A stretch of DNA of 12,468 nucleotides from Cyclostephanos tholiformis. Its lineage: Eukaryota > Bacillariophyta > Thalassiosirophyceae > Thalassiosirales > Thalassiosiraceae. Made by a program: the position numbers and the translations under genes. A model generated the notes under the pieces. That model was not told the DNA's origin. It saw only the letters and a program-made list of their open reading frames with translations, and searched no databases. Positions 7,796 to 12,468 of the stretch are shown piece after piece. Where the stretch lies: the NCBI GenBank assembly GCA_036939975.1, contig JALLPB010000862.1, positions 1-12,468 on the forward strand, given 5' to 3'. Positions within the stretch are counted from its first letter, which is position 1. Every line of letters begins with the position of its first letter.

Positions 7796-8099
7796 TTCAA
7801 TTAGGTATTTCGCTCCTCATGGTGCACCGCCAACAAATAATATTCTGCCATCGTACTCGCAGCAGCGGCAAAAATATCAGCAGCATTAGCATCATCCATC
7901 GACGACGCCAAAATATCAATCGCAGCAGCACCAGCATCAACCATAGCTGCAACACGCCGCACACGCTCAAATAGGGGCACCCCTGAATAATAATATCGCC
8001 AACCACAATGACAGTTACAAGGCTCGGGAGCATCATCATCATCCTCATAAGCAGCAACAACAACATTCGCAACAGCAGTATATTTCACGCACTTATGAT

Positions 8100-9137
8100 A
8101 TGAGCACCGGTGTCCATAATGCCAACACTAATGAGCAGCAACAGCCACCGTTGTCATCTCCTTCCCAAACTATCAACAGTAATAACAATGCTGGTAATCA
8201 ACGCGGCAACAATGGCAGTAGCAACAGCGTAGTCCTCCATCGTAACAATGTTGATGTCGGAAACACCAGCATTGTGCCCGACAACAATGACGACAGCAAC
8301 AAAGCGACGTCATCAAAGACGACAATTATTAACAATACTAGCAGTAACTCCATCGCCGCTGCCGCGAACTCCACCTCAATGACGCATACTTTTACGCCAC
8401 TGTACGAACGCATTGTTTCGGAGGAGATGCAAGAGCTGCGCGAGTATGTCCGCATCATCGAATCGCAATCACATTGTCTCGTCGACCTCGAACAGTTGCA
8501 GGTCGATCTGGAGTCGCGTATAGAGGTCGAGCTTGTACGGTCGCGCAAATTGGAGCGATCGCTGGCTCAACACGAGAGGAAATGGAGATTAATGTTCAAG
8601 AACTTAGTCGACGAGAAGGAACATGTCGAAAAGTTGGCGAGGGAGGAAAAGGCAAAAGTCGACAAACTCATGGAGATGGTCAATCGATTGCAGACGGAGA
8701 TTCACGCGCTCATTAAGAGCAAAGTTCAGCAACACAATCAGCATGGCAGTGGCAGTATTCATCATCATCAGCAGCAGCAGCAGGAGCAGCATCATCAACA
8801 ACAACAACCGCTGCACTATCCGCGATCGGTGCTTACGGATCGCAATAGTCGCCATAATCACCTAAATGGCAATCTCAATCCGACGGCGACGATCGCATCT
8901 GCGTCCACGACGAATAATAGCGGCATCCGACTGTCATCCTCGGTGGTCCAACAGCATCATCAGACCCAGACTAACAATATTAATGGGATTGATAGGAGCG
9001 GCGGCGGCGGCGGCGGCTATCGGAAAGATCGGGGCAATATGATCGGTCCGCACGAGATACTCGCTTACAGCGGCTCGGAAGAGACCATTCGAGAAAGCAA
9101 CGCCCTCCGTTTGCTTTTGGACTTTTTTGGGTTATAA
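8100..9137 (+). CDS. Asn/Gln/His-rich protein with central coiled coil (5' and 3' ends uncertain)
   Basis: 345 codons from the first Met of the open frame to TAA 9135-9137. Residues 1-95 are Asn/Ser/Gln-rich and disordered. Residues about 100-212 form a strong heptad-like helix (TPLYERIVSEEMQELREYVR to MEMVNRLQTEIHALIKSK) rich in Glu/Lys/Leu, probably a coiled coil. Residues 220-240 are His/Gln tracts, followed by an Asn/Ser/Thr-rich tail and a Gly6 run (301-306). It ends SGSEETIRESNALRLLLDFF. The frame is open upstream of the Met to 7947, and the same His/Gln/Asn composition continues in frame to 7796 across two TAG codons, so the true start may be further upstream. The last codons run into a T6 tract (9123-9128); losing one T would connect to the frame that follows. 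No signal peptide or catalytic motif is seen; a structural or scaffold role would be a guess. Confidence 0.65.
   Translation: MSTGVHNANTNEQQQPPLSSPSQTINSNNNAGNQRGNNGSSNSVVLHRNNVDVGNTSIVPDNNDDSNKATSSKTTIINNTSSNSIAAAANSTSMTHTFTPLYERIVSEEMQELREYVRIIESQSHCLVDLEQLQVDLESRIEVELVRSRKLERSLAQHERKWRLMFKNLVDEKEHVEKLAREEKAKVDKLMEMVNRLQTEIHALIKSKVQQHNQHGSGSIHHHQQQQQEQHHQQQQPLHYPRSVLTDRNSRHNHLNGNLNPTATIASASTTNNSGIRLSSSVVQQHHQTQTNNINGIDRSGGGGGGYRKDRGNMIGPHEILAYSGSEETIRESNALRLLLDFFGL
8758..8814 (+). repeat. CAT/CAG/CAA trinucleotide tract (His/Gln run)
   Basis: Short tandem CAT, CAG and CAA codons within the coiled-coil gene encode HHHQQQQQEQHHQQQQ. Mixed codons suggest an older, partly stabilised tract. A similar mix occurs upstream at about 7857-7942 and 8031-8078 in the same reading frame. 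Confidence 0.7.
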
Positions 9138-9710
9138 ATTAGATTTTTGCGGAGATGTGCCCAGAGATTGCTATCGGGTACTTGGGGATGGGGGGGTTGG
9201 CGAACAAATGGGTGCTGATAGGATCTGGGAGAAGGGGATGGTGGCACGCCAAACATCTGGCTTGATTGTGCCGTTGACTTTGATGATGGAAATTCCAACG
9301 AAGGAGAAGAACCTTGACACAACAATCGTTGCGATACTAACAGCGGTGACATTCTTACCGGTCGGTGGAGATCTCTTCGGTTTGAACGTAAGTACATCGT
9401 TGCTCTGAATTATCAACCTCCGCAACAGGGTCGATGAACATGACGCATACTTACAGAATAGCGTTGGGAGCGAGGGGACTAGTGTTGCACTTGATAGAAG
9501 CGAGATTGTAAAACTTGAATGCCTTGACGTAAGTACCAAGTTTGCCTCTCCGGAGTCGTCCGTCAAATGTAGACTTTGCCCCTCCACGCTGGTAGTTTCG
9601 AGTCCGAACTGAGCTTGAATTTGGTACCATTCCATTTTTTTTTCTTACAGAATAGAGGGACGAGACACGAGAGGTTAAAAAGCGACACGCAAGAAATGCA
9701 TTACAATTAG
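9138..9710 (+). other. Possible three-exon 3' gene portion; opposite-strand gene not excluded
   Basis: On the plus strand a frame open from 9043 ends in DLFGLN at 9387, followed exactly by GTAAGTAC. A 69-base intron (9388-9456) ends CTTACAG. The next 24 codons (NSVGSEGTSVALDRSEIVKL...) are open to 9528, again followed by GTAAGTAC. A 122-base intron (9529-9650) with a T-rich tract ends CTTACAG. The last 20 codons (NRGTRHERLKSDTQEMHYN) end at TAG 9708-9710. Both junctions are phase 0. On the minus strand, however, a 154-codon frame (9635-9171) begins at an ATG in a strong A-rich context and shows Cys/Ile/Phe codons ending in C, and CTGTAAG words there could also be donors. I cannot decide the strand from sequence alone. 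No family is recognised in either reading. Confidence 0.35.
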
Positions 9711-9743
9711 AAAGCAAGTGTCAAACTTGTTGTTCTTGTATAA

Positions 9744-9911
9744 CTTCGCTTCCGGACAGAAGCCGATGCCTTAGCAGAACTCAAGGCTTTCATCGTCCGC
9801 CCAGATGTCGCTTGCCTTGATTGTCACTTATCAAAGTCTGTCATGACCGCAAATCCATCATGGTCGGCCGTGAACCCAGCAGTTTTCGTGATGGATATAG
9901 GTGTAAGGTAA
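9744..9911 (+). pseudogene. Degenerate ArfGAP zinc-finger fragment
   Basis: A 55-codon open stretch between TAA 9741-9743 and TAA 9909-9911 contains ALAELKAFIVRPDVACLDC and ANPSWSAVNPAVFV. This matches the start of the ArfGAP domain, the GTPase-activating module for Arf GTPases on Golgi and endosomal membranes (family pattern: l..l......C.dCg..nP.WasvnlGvfvC..Csg.HR.lG). The first Cys pair (codons at 9813 and 9822) is present. Six extra residues lie before NPSW. Where the second Cys pair should be the sequence reads VMDIGVR and stops, so zinc could not be held. No Met precedes the match. It could be one exon with a donor at AG|GTGTAAG or AAG|GTAACA, but the missing Cys pair and the insertion favour a remnant. 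The remaining ArfGAP domain (HRSLG and beyond) is not found nearby. Confidence 0.45.
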
Positions 9912-10299
9912 CAGCGACGGTGGGCATGGATAGCGCGGGCCTAGGTAGGTACGAATAAATATGCACATTAAGTAACGTAATCCCAAAGCTAGTTTAGCCT
10001 AAACATCATTGCCCCAAGTGAATGCCACCAACTGTTGTTTCCAATTCCTTTCATTGAACATCCCCTCACTCATCCCCGATCGTGCACACGCGCCAGAAGT
10101 TCACAACTCCCCCCCCCCCTGCTCTCCCCCTAATACATTAGTCGATGCCTCACCGTAACGACGACCTACAAAAGTGTTTCACCCCAAACAATGCTTACGT
10201 CCAATATCGTAAACTATGCCACCGAAAAATGCATCCCTCCTCCCACGTATGCGTTGTTGGTCAAATAATACATCGCGGGATAATCTTTCCTTCTCATCC
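9912..10299. other. Intergenic stretch, including 3' flank of threonine synthase
   Basis: No convincing coding frame. It contains a C11 run near 10110-10120 and AT-rich parts. The portion next to 10299 must include the 3' UTR of the minus-strand threonine synthase. A plus-strand frame at 10145-10405 overlaps that gene and looks like a shadow. Confidence 0.4.
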
Positions 10300-11628
10300 T
10301 CAGCGTCTCCTGATTCCGGAAATCACCATCGCGACGACCCCGACGGCGGCGGATGCCAGTACCATATACCTCAATAATGCCCTCCTCTCGTCCCTCCTCG
10401 CATGATTCGCAATCCTCACCTCGATCCTGCGCTCGAGGAAGGCCTGGACGACCCTCACGTCGTTCGGGCACTCGCTCGAACGAGTTTTCATCTTCCACAA
10501 TCGCGACAGTTCGATCGGTATTTCGGGCAATGGATCGACCGCGAGCTGACAAGCGTCGCCGAATTTGGCGAAGTGGGCCGTGGCGAGGCACACCGTCGAT
10601 GCGTTGGCCATCCCGAGCTGTCCGACCGCGTTAACCCCGACGGCCGAGTGTGGACAGAGCATGTACCCGTGTTCGTCGTGATAGCGTCTTATCGTTTCGA
10701 GGGTGGAAGCGGTATCGGCCCTCGCGGATACGAAGTCTTTACGCGCCTCGTCGAGCCTCTTCCCCGTGAGCGTCAATTTCCCCGTGGACTCGAACGCCGA
10801 CATCCAACTAGCGAGGGTCGATGGATCGTCCCCCGCCAGGTGATAAAGGTACCTCTCGAAGTTCGAGCTAACGCATATGTCCATGGATGGGGATATCGTC
10901 TCCCTTATGTCCTCCCTGTGATACTCCCCCCTCGAGAAGAAACGATGAAGTATGTCGTTCTCGTTCGTGGCGACTATTAGCTTTCCCACCGGGAGGCCCA
11001 TCCTCTTGGAGTAATACCCCGCCAGGACGTCGCCGAAGTTTCCGGTCGGTACCGAGAAGTTCACCTCCATCGCCGCATCGCCGCCAACCCCGAGCTGATC
11101 GGTCACGCGGAGGTAACTCCAGAAGTAATAAGTCGTCTGGGCCAATACGCGACACCAATTGATGCTGTTCACCGCGCCCAGGTGTACCGCGTCCCGAAAT
11201 GCCGAATCGGCGAAGCAGGCCTTGACGATGTCCTGACAATCGTCGAACGTGCCGTCCACGGCCACGCAGTGTATGTTATCGTCCGGCACCGTCGTCATTT
11301 GCCTCTCCTGTATCTCGCTGACTCGACCTTTCGGGTATAGGATGATGCAATCGACACCGACCTTGCCGCGGAGGCCGTATATCGCCGCCGAACCGGTATC
11401 GCCGGAGGTGGCACCGAGCACGGCCAGGCGGCCTGAATTCGATCCGGTGGATAGGAAATATTCGAAGAAATTACCGAGCATTTGCAATGCCACGTCCTTG
11501 AAGGCGAAGGTTGGACCGTGGAATAATTCCTTTATTTTTATCGGGGGTTGTGGATGGGTGGGTGGTGGTGGTGGTGGTGGGGGGGGGGGGGGGGGGGGGT
11601 TTTNGAGAGAGCTCCCCCCAACCCCCGC

Positions 11629-11672
<44 letters not shown>

Positions 11673-12046
11673 CCATTCACGCTACCACCACACAAACTCA
11701 CCAGCACGTAATGTCCATCGACCTTGACCAACGGCGTAACGTCCGCACCGCGAAACGCATCGCAGCTCCTGGTCACGACGTCGATTAGGACATGTCTCGG
11801 TACCTCGTCGTCCTTGACGTATTTGCCAATGACCTCGATTGCCAATTCAGCGAAGGATAGTTCACGCCACGATTCGAGTTCGGTGTGCGTCACGACTGGG
11901 AAGGAGTCGGGGACGAAAAGCCCACGATCGTGCGCCAGACCTCGCATTACCACCGAGCGGAAGGATAGGTTCCTCTGGGTCGGACATCCCCTAGTCGAGG
12001 AGTACGTGATTGATTTGCCATCGTCGTTGTTCTTCATATCGACCAT
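10300..12046 (-). CDS. Threonine synthase, two exons, with C-terminal hydrophobic anchor
   Basis: Catalyses the last step of threonine synthesis (O-phospho-L-homoserine to L-threonine plus phosphate; EC 4.2.3.1) with pyridoxal phosphate (PLP). Exon 1 is 12046-11702 (115 codons) and exon 2 is 11529-10300 (409 codons plus TGA); total 524 residues, close to yeast Thr4. The junction is phase 0, GTGCTG|GTGAGT to AAAG|GAATTA, and restores the family block VL-ELFHGPTFAFKD. Landmarks: YSSTRG and GLAHDRGLFVPDSFP in the N-terminal domain; the PLP-binding Lys126 in FHGPTFAFKD; GATSGDTGSAA (154-164); PTGNFGDVLAGYYSKRMGLP (276-295); ATNENDIL (302-309); SPSMDICVSSNFERYLYHL (328-346); LCPHSAVGV (406-414). 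These mark the fungal/bacterial class, not the SAM-activated plant class. No plastid presequence is visible at MVDMKNNDDGKS. Oddly, about 25 residues past the usual end it carries YMVLASAAVGVVAMVISGI (503-521) plus RRR, a tail-anchor-like helix. The ATG at 12046 is the first; a second Met three codons on would also serve. Confidence 0.93.
11530..11701 (-). other. 172-base GT-AG intron of threonine synthase
   Basis: In transcript sense it begins GTGAGT (11701-11696) and ends ATAAAAATAAAG (last base 11530). Removing it joins two phase-0 exons across a highly conserved motif, so the boundaries are well fixed. It is filled with simple repeats: an AG-type dinucleotide tract near the donor and a C-run plus CCA repeats near the acceptor. 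The single N of the window is at 11604, so its exact length is uncertain. Confidence 0.9.
11556..11670. repeat. GGT repeat, G21 run and CT dinucleotide microsatellite
   Basis: On the plus strand: GGT triplets from 11556 run into 21 consecutive G (11579-11599), then TTTT and N (11604). After a GC-rich spacer comes an uninterrupted TC dinucleotide tract from about 11634 to 11670. All lie inside the threonine synthase intron. Long mononucleotide runs are prone to miscounting, which fits the ambiguous base beside them. Confidence 0.95.
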
Positions 12047-12082
12047 GATTCTTCTTTGGAATGACCGGTAGCGGTGCTTCGA

Positions 12083-12097
12083 ATATATATAATAATG
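12083..12097 (-). promoter_or_regulatory. TATA-like tract upstream of threonine synthase
   Basis: The minus strand reads ATTATTATATATATT, 37-51 bases upstream of the start codon. If it is a TATA box the 5' leader would be only about 10 to 20 bases. It could instead simply be an AT tract in the leader. Confidence 0.3.
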
Positions 12098-12138
12098 GAC
12101 GCTGGTTATTTTTTATTTATGGGATACTTGACCGACGA

Positions 12139-12161
12139 TGATTCATGGAATTCATGAATCA
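12139..12161. repeat. Inverted repeat TGATTCATG / CATGAATCA with 5-base centre
   Basis: Perfect 9-base arms around GAATT, about 95 bases upstream of the threonine synthase start codon. Each arm contains a TGA(A/T)TCA word resembling bZIP (AP-1/Gcn4-like) half-sites. It could be a dimeric factor site or a chance palindrome. Confidence 0.45.
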
Positions 12162-12468
12162 AGTCGATCGCCGGCCTTGGATTATGTTGGGTTTTCGTGG
12201 CTGTGGTGGTCATGAATACGTCATCCCACCACTCTCGTCATGTGTGTCGAGTATTTTGTATTTTTATTGTGGTTTTTACGTAAGTAGCTATCTAATAATA
12301 ACTGTACATGTCGGGGGGTTTAGCCAAAACGTAGGACTTCCTACAGTAGTTTAGCCCTTTTTTTTATCATCTATTCTGGTAATATGAGGTTTGCTATCTC
12401 CTTGTTGGTCAGGGACACTATAGGGTCCCTTACTCCAGCACCCTTAAAATACTAATAACACCCCCATA
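12162..12468. other. Intergenic right end, no gene seen
   Basis: One plus-strand frame of 69 codons (12145-12354) has no recognisable content. Two small dyads are visible: GTAGGA-CT-TCCTAC at 12331-12344, and AGGGACACTATAGGGTCCCT at 12411-12430, the latter a 20-base palindrome with one mismatched pair. A T-rich run lies near 12358-12365. Confidence 0.35.

Noticed and set aside
7887..7946. TAG reassigned to glutamine genome-wide
   Set aside because: Only two TAGs support it, both in repeat-rich sequence. Elsewhere TAG is a plausible terminator (9708-9710), so local mutation or an intron is more likely.
7797..8088. Minus-strand frames rich in Met/Leu or Ala/Val opposite the Gln/His-rich region
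   Set aside because: They arise from reading CAG/CAT/CAA repeats in antisense, which gives Leu/Met or Ala/Asp runs, and show no independent support.
10402..10980. Plus-strand frame of 192 codons across threonine synthase
   Set aside because: It is opposite well-conserved threonine synthase exon 2; the GC-rich codon usage there creates a long antisense frame.
1..12468. CRISPR array, tRNA or rRNA genes, or a bacterial-style defence cluster
   Set aside because: No regularly spaced repeats with unique spacers, no tRNA-like cloverleaf and no rRNA-like segment were seen. Introns and protein families indicate nuclear eukaryotic DNA.

Overview
The window looks like eukaryotic nuclear DNA, most likely from a diatom (stramenopile). 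The main clues are a BspA-like leucine-rich-repeat protein with the C-terminal extension I associate with diatom paralogues (conserved GLPIHK...YYQSYH and CRI...VLPYL blocks), a threonine synthase split by one short GT-AG intron, and poly-Gln/His and homopolymer tracts. Species cannot be named. There are no operons; genes lie on both strands and appear unrelated.

Left part (1-2975). A long minus-strand reading frame runs off the left edge. It has no stop from 1861 down to 1, and the first Met is at 1726. I do not firmly recognise it; it gives an impression of a Gag-like protein of a diatom mobile element. Upstream of it lies an array of about six copies of a GGCTGATTGCC-like word (1888-2092), then about 500 bases with nothing convincing, then a doubtful 100-codon frame (2613-2912).

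Middle (2975-6020) is dominated by remnants. It holds a frameshifted charged-helix repeat gene (2975-3469), an unassigned GC-rich stretch, and a minus-strand exon-like frame with a hydrophobic hairpin (4070-4527). It also holds a GC-rich low-complexity stretch and an isolated fragment of phosphoribosylamine-glycine ligase (GARS/PurD ATP-grasp) on the minus strand (5251-5535) whose homology stops abruptly at both ends.

Right-middle (6020-9911). A BspA-like LRR gene (6020-7744) is complete except for one in-frame TGA at 6806-6808, where relatives appear to have Arg. Next is a Gln/His/Asn-rich coiled-coil protein (8100-9137). Its frame continues upstream in the same composition to a good splice acceptor at 7795, interrupted by two TAG codons in Gln-rich context. 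A locus with splice-like signals on both strands follows (9138-9710), then a degenerate ArfGAP zinc-finger fragment (9744-9911).

Right part (10300-12046, minus). The best-supported gene is a fungal/bacterial-type threonine synthase of 524 residues in two exons. Its 172-base intron carries a G21 run, a CT microsatellite and the only N. Unusually, it ends in a hydrophobic segment followed by RRR, as in tail-anchored proteins.

No convincing new multi-gene system is visible. The most notable signals are the single-stop LRR gene, the tail-anchored threonine synthase, the upstream repeat array, and the cluster of isolated gene shards.
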